Below are positions 9,279 to 17,596 of a DNA stretch of 48,336 bases, piece after piece. The DNA is taken from the NCBI GenBank assembly GCA_025935195.1, contig JAICVS010000016.1:1-48336 (forward strand). The letters are read 5' to 3'. Origin of the DNA: Ktedonobacterales bacterium (GTDB lineage: Bacteria; Chloroflexota; Ktedonobacteria; Ktedonobacterales; JADMIN01). How positions within the stretch are numbered: position 1 is the stretch's first letter; every line of letters starts with the position of its first letter. The notes beneath the pieces are model-generated. The model had not been told where the DNA came from, ran no database searches, and saw only the letters and a list, made by a program, of their open reading frames with translations. A program made the position numbers and the translations under genes.

Positions 9279-10220
9279 GTGGGCTTTCGTATCGTCAACG
9301 ACAGCATTGACGCCTGGACACTATCGGCCTTCGGCGCTATGCCTCCCGATGTGGCGGCGCGACTCGACGCGCTCAAGCAGCGCGCCACGCGCGCCCAGCG
9401 CGACGCCGAGACTCCCTGGAGGTACGCCGGCGAGCCGTTGCGCATCGAGCAGGCCGGCATGCGCCGCCGCGGCGGCAAAGCCTGGAACTGGGTGCTCTCC
9501 AACCGCTTCCTGCGCGCCGATCTCTGTGACGGCGCGGGCGACGACCTCATCGCGCAACTCCAGCCAGACCCCGAAAGCATGTACATCCACAGCGCCGCCG
9601 CCGTCCTCTCCATGTCGCGAGCGCTCCTGGCCGATCTGCTCGGCGCCGCGTCACGGCTGGAGGTCGCCGAGGCCACCCTCTGCGGCAGCCTGGCCGGCTG
9701 GGCCTGCACCCCCATCGAGATGCAGCACTTCATCCTCCGCCGCCACCAGCAGGTGCCCCGCCTGTACGGCCCCATCCGCAGCCCCGGCGTCCCCGGCGCC
9801 TGGCAGCCCCTCTACACGCGCGCGCATGAGCGATCGGTCAGCGGCTTCCTCGAGCATGTCTTCGAGTGGGACGCCCCTGGCCGCTGCCGCATCTACAACA
9901 AAAAAGCCGACATTGATAAGAAGATCAAAGCCCGGCGTGAGTACCTCTACGACCACTGGCGCCAGCGCGGCTGGAACGGCAAAGAGCCCGTCATCCGCGT
10001 CGAGCTGACCTACGATCGCGCCTGCCTGGCCGGCATGGGCCTCGCCGAGCCGGACGTCCTCCTCGATCAGCTCCCGACCCTCTGGGCCTACGTGACCCAC
10101 GACGTGCTGCGCCACATCGAGCCGATCCCCGGCGTGCCGTACGACCAGTTGCCCATCTCCCCCCCCTGGCGCATACTGCAAGCCGCGTTCGCCGATCGAG
10201 CCGTCGCTCAGGCCACCTGA
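9279..10220 (+). CDS. Rep-like protein resembling plasmid/phage replication initiation factors
   Basis: The 313-residue product has a C-terminal half (about 205-275) with CRIYNKKADIDKK, then WRQRGWNGKEPVIRVELTYDR, then LWAYVTHDVLRH. This is the arrangement of Rep_trans / replication-initiation-factor proteins of rolling-circle plasmids and filamentous phages, where a YNK motif precedes an 'RVE' strand. The match is by eye, so the family call is tentative. The GTG at 9279 is chosen because GAGGAGG ends eight bases upstream (9264-9270). The ATG at 9195 lacks a ribosome site. No other plasmid or phage gene is adjacent, so it may be a relic or a domesticated copy. If functional it would bind and nick DNA in the cytoplasm. 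Confidence 0.55.
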   Translation: MGFRIVNDSIDAWTLSAFGAMPPDVAARLDALKQRATRAQRDAETPWRYAGEPLRIEQAGMRRRGGKAWNWVLSNRFLRADLCDGAGDDLIAQLQPDPESMYIHSAAAVLSMSRALLADLLGAASRLEVAEATLCGSLAGWACTPIEMQHFILRRHQQVPRLYGPIRSPGVPGAWQPLYTRAHERSVSGFLEHVFEWDAPGRCRIYNKKADIDKKIKARREYLYDHWRQRGWNGKEPVIRVELTYDRACLAGMGLAEPDVLLDQLPTLWAYVTHDVLRHIEPIPGVPYDQLPISPPWRILQAAFADRAVAQAT

Positions 10221-10404
10221 GCCGCCCGCCTCACCTCCCCACGCAGCGCGCGACTGGCATCCCCCCTCCCACCGCTGTTGAGCCGCGGCACACATTCTGC
10301 GCTTGACAGAACAGCAACGCCGTGCCCATGTGCGGGCGGGCGGAGGGAACCCGCGGCCTGGTCGCCGCCACACGTCCCACATCGCCCCACGGGAGGTGAG
10401 TATC

Positions 10405-11142
10405 ATGCGCGCCTTTGGCACCTTCATCCTAGGCATACTCGTCGCCATCGCCGCCATCATCCTGGTGATCTTTGCCGTCGAGAACACCCGCACCGAGCAA
10501 TTTTCCTTCCTCGGCGGCACCTTCACCGCCGACCTCTGGCTGATCGCCGTCATCCCCGCCATCGTCGGCTTCATCCTCGCCCTGCTGCTGACCACCCCCG
10601 CCCGCGCCGCGCTGGACTCACAGCATCGCGCGCTCGGCCGCCGCTACCGCGACCTGGACCGCCAATACGGCTCCATCCGCCAGCAGCACGAATCGCTCAT
10701 GTCTCAGCACGCCGCGCTGCAATCCGAGCGCGACGCCATGCGCGAGGAGCACAGCCGCCTGCTCGCCTCGCACGACGACCTCCGCTCCCGCATGGCCGCC
10801 ATGTCATCCGAACGCCCCACTGAGCGCGTCACCCGTGAGCGCGTCACCGAACCCGTCACCGAGCGCATGGATGAGCGCGCCCCCGAGCCGGTCGTCGAGC
10901 GCGTGGATGCCCGACCGCGCGACCGCACGGACCGCACGGACCGCACGGACCACCGCCGCGAAGATGAGACCGTCGAGGAGCGCACCGCGCCTGACGGCGC
11001 CGCTGGCGAAGAGCGCGAGGTCGTCCGCGAGACCGCACCCCAGCACCGCCCATCCCTGGGCGAGCGCGTGCGCGGCTGGCTGCGCCCCGAGCGCCCCGCC
11101 GAGCAAGACTATCCCAACGGCCCCCTCGCCCCCACCGCCTAG
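10405..11142 (+). CDS. LapA-domain membrane protein with coiled-coil tail
   Basis: A 245-residue protein starting at an ATG behind GGGAGGTGAG. Two transmembrane segments (about 4-26 and 40-64) flank ENTRTEQFSFLGGTF, the pattern of the LapA/DUF1049 domain. A charged helical stretch follows (about 70-130, DSQHRALGRRYRDLDRQYGS onward) that should form a coiled coil. A highly charged, repetitive C-terminus (ERVT/EPVTER and DRTDRTDRTD) ends the protein. Canonical LapA is about 100 residues; this one more than doubles it with the tail. LapA works in lipopolysaccharide assembly in Proteobacteria, but that role cannot be assumed here. Confidence 0.75.
   Translation: MRAFGTFILGILVAIAAIILVIFAVENTRTEQFSFLGGTFTADLWLIAVIPAIVGFILALLLTTPARAALDSQHRALGRRYRDLDRQYGSIRQQHESLMSQHAALQSERDAMREEHSRLLASHDDLRSRMAAMSSERPTERVTRERVTEPVTERMDERAPEPVVERVDARPRDRTDRTDRTDHRREDETVEERTAPDGAAGEEREVVRETAPQHRPSLGERVRGWLRPERPAEQDYPNGPLAPTA
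10921..10953 (+). repeat. 9-bp tandem repeat in the LapA-like gene
   Basis: Three and a half units of GACCGCACG encode Asp-Arg-Thr repeats in the charged C-terminal tail of the LapA-like protein. Confidence 0.75.
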
Positions 11143-11264
11143 CGCTCAGAGGCGCCGCACGCGAACAGGCGCGGGATAGGCTCCCTGCCGCCCACCCGCG
11201 CCCCTGTCTCGCCCGTGTGTTATCTCAGCATCCATTGGCCCCGCGTATCCACCGTGCGGCCGGC

Positions 11265-12827
11265 CTACGCCAGCTCCAGCAGCGGGAACGCCCGCCGCTG
11301 GCGTGGCGGCACCAAGAAGTTCTGCCGTCGCGTCGCCGTGATGAACCGCTCCAGGCCGTTGTCCTCCTCCGCCACCCCATACTTCTCGACCAGATCCAGC
11401 GACGCCTGGTTCTTGCGCATCGTGTTGAAGAAATCCCCCGTCGGCACGAACGCCGTGAACTGCAGCTTCGGCTGATTCGAGCCGTCCGGCACGTCCAGGT
11501 TGTCGTATCCCGCACCGTCCATACGAATGTGGACCGGCGTGCCATCCTGCGCCCGCGACGAGCGCTGCAGTGCCGGCAGATGGCCCATGCGATGCTCGCC
11601 GCCGAACGTGTTCAGCCCCTCCGCGTTGCGCAGCGCATCGTCCGTTCCCTGGAAGACATTCTCCAGGAACGCCGGCCCGCCACCGTTCGCGAACTGATCC
11701 GCGTTGCCCGTCGCGGGGATCGGGTTGGAGCGGAACATATACTGGCAGCGCTCCGTGAACGGCTCATCCGGGTTCGCGTAGAACTGCGCCAGATCCTGGA
11801 TGTCGTGTGAGAGGTGCTGAATCGCCCCATTGGCGAAGTAATCGCCCGCTCGCGCCGTTGTGAAGCGCGCCGACGCGTTCCCCTGGAACGTCACAATCGA
11901 CGCTGGCCCCGCTCCTGAGACCTGCTGATCCGCGAAGCCCATCCACATCGGCGACTGTGGGTTGATCGTCCGCGCGTACGGCAGCCCCACCGAGTCCGCC
12001 AGCAGCCGCGGCAGCCCGTTCTGCTGGAACATGATCCGGCTCGACGTGACATGGAACAGCCCCGCGAAGGCCGGCGAGGGCACGCGGCGCCCGTTCAGCC
12101 GGTCGCTGCCTCGCAGCCAGAGCAGCACATCGAGAATGTTCCCCGGCACGTCGCTGCGCAGTGTCAGCAGCAGATCATTCGCCTCGATCCGCACCGGCAC
12201 AGTAAAGGTCTTCTTCGCGATCCCCGGATTCGCCGGATGCACGTCCGTCGGCGCGGGTATCGCCTCCTCCAGCGCGTAACGCCCGTGATCGGCCAGCAGC
12301 CGTGGCATGTAGCGCGCCACCAGCGGCCCATGCATTCCGCCTGGCAGCCGCTTGAAATAGGGGATGCCATACGCGACGAACGTGAACACACCGCTGGGGT
12401 TGAAGGCGTAATGCGCCTCAATTGTCTCCAGCGCGTGCGCCAGTGTGTGCTGGTCCGCCTTTGTCGGCGTCCGCCGCAGCGCCAGCGTCGTGAACGTCGT
12501 GAACACCGGACCGAAGCGCACCAGCACGCCGTCCATCGTCTGCGCCGGCGCGATGTAGTTGCCGATGTCGAACTGCACATCCGGCAGTGCCACCGCCCGC
12601 GCCTGCGCCACGCGCCGCGGCTGCCAGGCCAGCGCCCCCACCAGGCCGAGCGTTGCCGCGGCTCCGGCCCCCCTCGCGCCGAGCTGGAGCGCCCGCCGCC
12701 GGCTGATCGGCCGCCGCGCGAGCGCTGTCGCCCGCTCATCCTCAGCCGTGGCCCCGCCCGTGTGCGCCGGGCAGGTGGATGTCTGCGTGGACGGATGCAT
12801 GCGATCGGTCGCCTCGAAATCGCCCAT
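11265..12827 (-). CDS. Tat-exported DyP-type-peroxidase-like protein
   Basis: A 520-residue protein with a twin-arginine signal (PISRRRALQLGARG followed by a hydrophobic Ala/Gly/Leu stretch, about 40-70), so it is expected to be exported folded. The body has a dimeric ferredoxin-like pattern (VLVRFGPVFTTFTTLAL), a MGFADQQ segment where DyP peroxidases carry GxxDG, and near the C-terminus KLQFTAFVPTGDFF, similar to the last strand of DyP peroxidases. It resembles the DUF7405-type relatives of DyP. The canonical GxxDG catalytic Asp is not evident, so peroxidase activity is uncertain. The ATG at 12827 follows GGAGAAGACGAC. It converges with the LapA-like gene, about 120 bases away. Confidence 0.6.
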   Translation of the reverse strand: MGDFEATDRMHPSTQTSTCPAHTGGATAEDERATALARRPISRRRALQLGARGAGAAATLGLVGALAWQPRRVAQARAVALPDVQFDIGNYIAPAQTMDGVLVRFGPVFTTFTTLALRRTPTKADQHTLAHALETIEAHYAFNPSGVFTFVAYGIPYFKRLPGGMHGPLVARYMPRLLADHGRYALEEAIPAPTDVHPANPGIAKKTFTVPVRIEANDLLLTLRSDVPGNILDVLLWLRGSDRLNGRRVPSPAFAGLFHVTSSRIMFQQNGLPRLLADSVGLPYARTINPQSPMWMGFADQQVSGAGPASIVTFQGNASARFTTARAGDYFANGAIQHLSHDIQDLAQFYANPDEPFTERCQYMFRSNPIPATGNADQFANGGGPAFLENVFQGTDDALRNAEGLNTFGGEHRMGHLPALQRSSRAQDGTPVHIRMDGAGYDNLDVPDGSNQPKLQFTAFVPTGDFFNTMRKNQASLDLVEKYGVAEEDNGLERFITATRRQNFLVPPRQRRAFPLLELA

Positions 12828-13558
12828 GTCGTCTTCTCCACCGCGTGTGATCGGACCGCGTGAAGCCCCCATCGCTGGAGCGCTTCACCCCCCAAAACCG
12901 CCGCACTACGAACCTGTAAAGAGCGTGTCCGGCCGGCGCGGCAGGGATGAGCGCACCGCCGGGCCTCTTCACGTCGCTGCATGTTCGGGACGCCGAGATA
13001 CGGGCGATGATGGCGTCCCCAGTCGCCGTCTATCGCTATCGCTCTGCATGAGATCGCCGGATCACCCGGCGGGATGCGCTTCGCCTGGTGTGTCTGGGTA
13101 GCTGTCCGGATGTATCGTGACGCGGCACGGCGGCGCGTCTATCACATCGCCCGCGGCCGTTGATCCGTGTGATCCATGTGTAGGAAGGCTGAACCTACCT
13201 GGGCTGGGCTGGGCTGGATGCGTTGCGGGGTCGGGACCGATGTCAAGGGATCCTTCTCACCATCACCCGATGGGGAGGCGCAGCCGGCAGCGGGAGGAAC
13301 GCCACCATCCCGCCATGCTCACACATGACCAGTCCGACTGCTAACGCGACAATTCTACCTTTCAGTAGTTTTTTCGTCAACCTTCATGACCCGGATGGGT
13401 GACACCGCGTCAGCCACGCACCGCGGCCGCTCCCATCTCTCTTGTCAACCTGTGCCCTCGCGGCATCCGCTTGACATCCCGCCTCACCCCTCGCTACAGT
13501 GATCGCCGCGCGAGCCGCGCCCGGAGCGTCGCCAGCGTTGCCATCAAGGAGGGTATGC
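12828..13558. other. Divergent intergenic region before rmuC
   Basis: About 730 bases with no credible gene. Visible items are a short tandem GGGCT run near 13200-13216, a degenerate direct repeat ATCCGTGTGATCCATGTG near 13163-13180, an AT-rich patch with a T-run near 13350-13378, and the rmuC promoter at 13471-13500. Confidence 0.35.
13471..13500 (+). promoter_or_regulatory. Candidate sigma70-type promoter of rmuC
   Basis: TTGACA (13471-13476), an 18-base spacer and TACAGT (13495-13500) lie about 58 bases before the chosen rmuC start. The predicted leader is about 50 bases. Confidence 0.6.
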
Positions 13559-14725
13559 GTGACGACCGACCAGCTTCTCATCGCCGCGCTCGCCGGCGCC
13601 GTCATCCTGCTGCTCGGCCTGCTCATCGGCCTGCTTGCCGGCCGTCGCGCCCGCCCTGTCACCGCCCCCTCCGCCAAGCCGGACCTCGTTCCGCTCGCCA
13701 CTGCCCCCGCTACCGCTCCTCCCACTCTGGCCGGTCCGGACACTCTCCAGCCCGTCGTCGCCGACCTGCGCGACCGGCTCGCCGGCCTGCGCGACGACGT
13801 GCGCACCCTCCAAGCCGCCACCGCCGCCGCCGCGGCCCGTCGCGGCCCCGAAGACCAGGCCTGGCAGTCCATCCAGCGCGTCGAGCGCGCCCTCGCCTCC
13901 CTTGCGTCACTCCCCCAACAGCAGCAATCCCTCCAGGACCAGCTCGGCGGCGCCCTGCGCGACATCGCCGCCGTCAAAGAGCTGCAAGCCGAGCATCGCC
14001 AGCGCTGGTCGCGCGAAGATGTCGCCTTCACCTCGCTCCAGCGCCTCACCGCCGTGATGCTCGGCTCCGCCCGCGCCGGCGCCGCCGGCGAGCGCCTCGT
14101 GCAAGAGACCCTCGCCAACCTCCCCGCCCAGTGGCGCGCCGCCAACCACGATGTCGCCGGCAAGCAGGTCGAATTCGCCGTCCGCCTCCCCGACGGCCTC
14201 ATCCTGCCAATTGACAGCAAGGTCGTCGCCCAGGCCGACCTCGACGCCCTTGACCAGCAGACCGACCCGTCCCAGCGCGAGCGCCTGGAGCGCGCCATCC
14301 GCGCCACCCTGCGCCAGCGCGCCGCCGAAGTGCGCCAGTACGTCGATCAGCGCACCCCCGGCTTCGCCATCCTCGCCGTTCCCGACGCCGCCTACCACCT
14401 CTCCGGCCCCATCCTGCCCGACGTCTATCACGATCACCGCGCCCTGCTCGTCCCCTACAGCCTGCTTGGCCCCTTCATCCTCATGGTCTACGAACAGCAC
14501 CAGCGCAACGGCATTGACCTTGAAAGCGCCCGCGTCGCTCATGCCCTCGCCGACGCCCAAGCCCACGTCGAGACCGCTCTACGCGAGAGCGAAGGCCGCC
14601 TCAGCGACGCCCTCACCCGCCTCACCAACGGCCGCGACACCCTGCGCCACGAGCTTGCCGACGCCACCCAGGCGCTCATCCTGCTCCGCCACGCCGCCAG
14701 CCGCGACAGCCATCCCTCAACGTAA
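13559..14725 (+). CDS. rmuC: RmuC-family DNA recombination protein
   Basis: A 388-residue protein with one N-terminal transmembrane segment (about 5-26), an Ala/Gln-rich helical region (about 60-160) and the RmuC nuclease-like domain. That domain shows GSARAGAAGERLVQETLANLP, then VEFAVRLPDGLILPIDSKV (the conserved P-(I/V)-D-S-K core of the PD-(D/E)xK-like fold), then GPFILMVYEQHQ. RmuC limits inversions at short inverted repeats in E. coli. The GTG at 13559 is preceded by AAGGAGGG with six bases spacing, and a strong promoter lies just upstream. It is followed by a convergent BRO-N gene after about 60 bases. Confidence 0.88.
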   Translation: MTTDQLLIAALAGAVILLLGLLIGLLAGRRARPVTAPSAKPDLVPLATAPATAPPTLAGPDTLQPVVADLRDRLAGLRDDVRTLQAATAAAAARRGPEDQAWQSIQRVERALASLASLPQQQQSLQDQLGGALRDIAAVKELQAEHRQRWSREDVAFTSLQRLTAVMLGSARAGAAGERLVQETLANLPAQWRAANHDVAGKQVEFAVRLPDGLILPIDSKVVAQADLDALDQQTDPSQRERLERAIRATLRQRAAEVRQYVDQRTPGFAILAVPDAAYHLSGPILPDVYHDHRALLVPYSLLGPFILMVYEQHQRNGIDLESARVAHALADAQAHVETALRESEGRLSDALTRLTNGRDTLRHELADATQALILLRHAASRDSHPST

Positions 14726-14786
14726 GCGAATCGCTATTCCGTGCAATCGCGCATGCACATTGCTCCATCAAGCTGCCTCCGGCGAC

Positions 14787-15746
14787 TCAGAAATCGGTAT
14801 CCTCATCGAACAAGCCGATCTGACTAGACAGGCGCCGGACACCGTTCCCCTCTTCGTCTTCACTCTCCTCATCCTCCAACTCGCCAGCCGCCCCTTGTTC
14901 AATAGCGGGAACCACCAATGGAGCTGAAATCCCAAGATAATTCTCCGCGCTCACTACGGGCCGGCCTGTCTGCGCCTCGATGTCGCGCCGTGTCCGCCCC
15001 GCCACGTCGCCCGCGTCGCGCGCATCTCCAGCCAGCCGGGTGAAGCCCTGAGTATCACGCGCCTGATGAATCGCCGTCGCTGTCGCCTCCCCCACCATCG
15101 TAATCACCAACTCCAGCGGCGTCATATGGTCGCGGAGGTTCTCATGCCGCAAACCCTTGGTTGCTTTGTGTTCCCCGATGTCCACATCGAACGATGCGCG
15201 GGCGATCTCGTTCGTCAGGATGGCATATTCGATCCCTTCCCGCGCACCTCGTTCCCTCCACTCCGCCGTCAACTCATTGCGGATCGCGATACCACGCATC
15301 CGCGCCTCGATCCAGTTCTTCGGATACCCCTTCGCCTCGTAGAGCGCACGCTGCCGCTCTGCCAACAGCTCCGGATTGTCAATCTCCTCCAATCGCTGCG
15401 CACCCACCTCGGCCAACCATCGCTTGAACGGCTCCGCGTTCGGTGAGGGGATGGACTGGATGATGCGCAGCAGCGTCGCCGCATCCGCCGCATCCGTCAG
15501 CCGCATCTTGCCATCAGGCGCTTCCATCTTCAACTGTCCCATATTTTGGGACACTTCAACATAGCCCTCGAAGATGAGCTTGGTCTTGAGCGCATTCCAG
15601 TACTTGCGCGGCCGCGGGCTTTCAGTCAGCACCGCGATCACGTCAATTACCGAGAAGAACCAGCGCTCCTCGTGCCACACCCGGCGCACGGTCTTCTCCT
15701 GGAACAGCGCGACACTCATCTCCGGCGCCTTCTTCGATCTCGGCAT
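14787..15746 (-). CDS. BRO-N domain protein, phage antirepressor / DinD-like
   Basis: The 319-residue protein begins with a Bro-N type domain (about 10-110: VRRVWHEERWFFSVIDVIAV, KYWNALKTKL, RLTDAADAATLLRII). Next comes the conserved middle of the BRO/DinD-like family: PKNWIEARMRGIAIRNELT, EYAILTNEIARASF, KGLRHENLRDHMTPLEL, then GRPVVSAENYL. The C-terminus is acidic (EDEESEDEE). Relatives are prophage antirepressors or SOS-linked proteins that bind DNA or block a repressor. The ATG at 15746 is chosen because GAGGAGG lies about ten bases upstream; the ATG at 15764 overlaps that site. It is divergent from an XRE regulator across 198 bases. Confidence 0.78.
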   Translation of the reverse strand: MPRSKKAPEMSVALFQEKTVRRVWHEERWFFSVIDVIAVLTESPRPRKYWNALKTKLIFEGYVEVSQNMGQLKMEAPDGKMRLTDAADAATLLRIIQSIPSPNAEPFKRWLAEVGAQRLEEIDNPELLAERQRALYEAKGYPKNWIEARMRGIAIRNELTAEWRERGAREGIEYAILTNEIARASFDVDIGEHKATKGLRHENLRDHMTPLELVITMVGEATATAIHQARDTQGFTRLAGDARDAGDVAGRTRRDIEAQTGRPVVSAENYLGISAPLVVPAIEQGAAGELEDEESEDEEGNGVRRLSSQIGLFDEDTDF

Positions 15747-15835
15747 GTTGCCCTGCCTCCTCATGTCACATCAACGATCCTAATACCAGCAAGATACCTG
15801 GGGCGGAAACGACAGCGGAACACCCGATACGGATC

Positions 15836-15870
15836 GTCTGTCTACTCATTGTCTGTAGACTGATAATATG
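15836..15870. promoter_or_regulatory. Palindromic operator candidate between BRO-N and XRE genes
   Basis: GTCTAC (15840-15845) and GTAGAC (15855-15860) form an inverted repeat. GTCTGT also occurs twice as a direct repeat, at 15836-15841 and 15851-15856. TGATAATATG follows at 15861-15870 and can serve as a -10 region. The site lies about 75-110 bases before both divergent starts and is a natural target for the XRE protein. Confidence 0.5.
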
Positions 15871-15944
15871 CCGGCGACGGATACTTGTCAACCAGAGAAC
15901 TCTCGCACCCTGTAGGCTCCCATCCTATCGCGCTGAGGTGAGGC

Positions 15945-16163
15945 ATGGCTTCCGCGTCATCAATCGAAGTGCGCTTCGGCCGCCGGGTGCGCCAGCTACG
16001 GACCGAACAACACTGGTCCCAGGAGGATTTGGCAGATCGCTCTGGATTGCATCGCACCTACATCAGCTCGCTCGAGCGTGGCGAGCGCAACGTCAGCCTC
16101 CGCGCCGTCCAGCGCATTGCCGACGCCTTCGGCATCTCCGTTCAGATACTTATGGACGTGTAG
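15945..16163 (+). CDS. XRE-family helix-turn-helix regulator
   Basis: A 72-residue single-domain DNA-binding protein. The pattern FGRRVRQLRTEQHWSQEDLADRSGLHRTYISSLERGERNVSLRAVQRIADAFGI fits the HTH_3/cro-cI fold, with the recognition helix around residues 31-45. The ATG at 15945 follows GAGGTGAGG. It is divergent from the BRO-N antirepressor gene and probably autoregulates through the palindrome between them. The pair resembles a phage repressor/antirepressor switch, but could also be a toxin-antitoxin-like pair. Confidence 0.88.
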   Translation: MASASSIEVRFGRRVRQLRTEQHWSQEDLADRSGLHRTYISSLERGERNVSLRAVQRIADAFGISVQILMDV

Positions 16164-16426
16164 CCCCAACGATTCCAGATCTCCAAGTGTCTCGATATTA
16201 GCTTCTCAACCATATCGCCACCCATTTCCACCACATCTCCATCACATCGTGACCATACTGTGACCACACGCCCGCATCCTGTGATGATGCTGCGCCCGGC
16301 GCGGCCTATGCTTTGCTCGTCTTCACAGCAAACGAATTGCGTCGAGCGGCCATACGTTCGCTCACGCTTCTCACCACCCTTCGTCTCTTCGTCGCGCCGG
16401 CCGCTCTACCAGCAAGGAGCTTTCCT

Positions 16427-16993
16427 ATGACCACCCGTGCGCAGGCTCTGGCGGATCGCTTCATGGACGCCGCGGGCAGCGTTATGCTCGCCGTCGGCCT
16501 CTGCCCTGAAGAGGTCTGGCGCGCCCCCCGCTATGACGGCCGCTCCCTCGCCGATCTCACCTATCGCTTTACCCGGCGCCTGCGCGACCACGGCGCCGCC
16601 ATCGCCGCCCTCATCGCCTCCGGCGACGGACCATCAAGCCCATCCCCCGCCCCCGATTCCGCGCATGATGCCCGCGAATCCCTCGCCGCACCCGCTGACC
16701 GCACACAACAGGATCTGCTCGATCTCCTGCGTCAGACGGCCGATGAGATCGCGCGCGCCATCGCCGGCCTGACCGACCAGCAGCTTGCCCGGCGCGTCGC
16801 CGACCTCAGCGATCCCACACAGCGCATCACCTTTGAGGACGCCATCAAGAGCCGCCTCATCGTGCCCACACGCCGGCACTTCCGCCGCTACGTCGCCCTC
16901 TGGGAGCGCCGCCCCGCCATGTTCCCCTCCGCCACTCCATCTTCATCCGCATCCGTCCACGCCGCCCTTCGCTACATCGAATCCACCCGCTGA
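16427..16993 (+). CDS. DinB-like helical protein
   Basis: A 188-residue all-helical protein. ADRFMDAAGSVMLAVGLCPEEVWRAP followed by YDGRSLADLTYRFTRRLRDH and a later helix ending RHFRRYVALW resembles the DinB / maleylpyruvate-isomerase-like fold. The usual metal-binding His after 'SLADL' is not obvious, so it may lack metal. The ATG at 16427 has AAGGAG nine bases upstream; a longer frame from 16313 lacks such a site. Function unknown. Confidence 0.55.
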   Translation: MTTRAQALADRFMDAAGSVMLAVGLCPEEVWRAPRYDGRSLADLTYRFTRRLRDHGAAIAALIASGDGPSSPSPAPDSAHDARESLAAPADRTQQDLLDLLRQTADEIARAIAGLTDQQLARRVADLSDPTQRITFEDAIKSRLIVPTRRHFRRYVALWERRPAMFPSATPSSSASVHAALRYIESTR

Positions 16994-17083
16994 TCGCTGC
17001 TATCCCTCTTCTCCGCTGCCCTCAGCGCCATCCGCACGCAATGCGCACGCCCAAATGGACACGGCAGCCGCGGCGCCAGACGC

Positions 17084-17112
17084 TTGATTTCCCAACGTCC
17101 GCATGGTATAAC
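17084..17112 (+). promoter_or_regulatory. Candidate sigma70-type promoter
   Basis: TTGATT (17084-17089), a 17-base spacer and TATAAC (17107-17112). It would drive the small gene at 17271 with a leader of about 150 bases. Confidence 0.5.
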
Positions 17113-17270
17113 TTGCCGCGGATGCCCAGAGCTATTTCGCAACAACCTGATGCTATGCGAGCCGCGCGTCATGGACACTGGGAAGCGGGCGCGACGGATC
17201 GCGGCTGGGCGGGCGCAACGAGCGCGCCCGACCCTTGCTTCGCGTAAGGAACTGGAAGGAGTTGGTATCC

Positions 17271-17486
17271 ATGGCGACGCGCGTCCTTCGTACCTATCAG
17301 GCGCTGCTTACACGACCCGAAAGCTTCGCGCGCGTGTACAACGCCCAGCGCGTCATCGAGCGCGCCGGTGGCAAGATTCGTCTTGCGCCCACCGCCACAC
17401 CCGGCATCGTGACGGCCGTCCTCGAGCTGCCCCCGCCCGCGCAGCCTGGCGACTTCCTGCCAGGCCTCCCCTTCTACCCCGCCTAA
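17271..17486 (+). CDS. Small conserved-looking hypothetical protein
   Basis: A 71-residue product, MATRVLRTYQALLTRPESFA followed by a short basic helix, then VTAVLELPPPAQPGD near the end. No family is recognised. It looks real because AAGGAG sits about ten bases before the ATG, a promoter lies 160 bases upstream, and codon use matches the neighbours. No membrane segment or Cys motif. It precedes a methyltransferase gene by 110 bases on the same strand and may be co-transcribed. Confidence 0.6.
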   Translation: MATRVLRTYQALLTRPESFARVYNAQRVIERAGGKIRLAPTATPGIVTAVLELPPPAQPGDFLPGLPFYPA

Positions 17487-17596
17487 CCACGAGCGCCGCG
17501 CATCCTCGTCATACGCCCTTTCCGCGCGGGATACGCGGTACCCGCTCCCACGCCCACAGCTAGCCAGAGGATCAGCCTCAGGAAAGGATAGAGCTC

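Noticed and set aside
10303-10331. TTGACA upstream of the LapA-like gene
   Set aside because: No acceptable -10 sequence at 16-19 bases spacing, so a promoter is not supported.
13117-13344. 75-residue plus-strand frame upstream of rmuC
   Set aside because: No ribosome site, overlaps simple repeats, and the composition is not protein-like.
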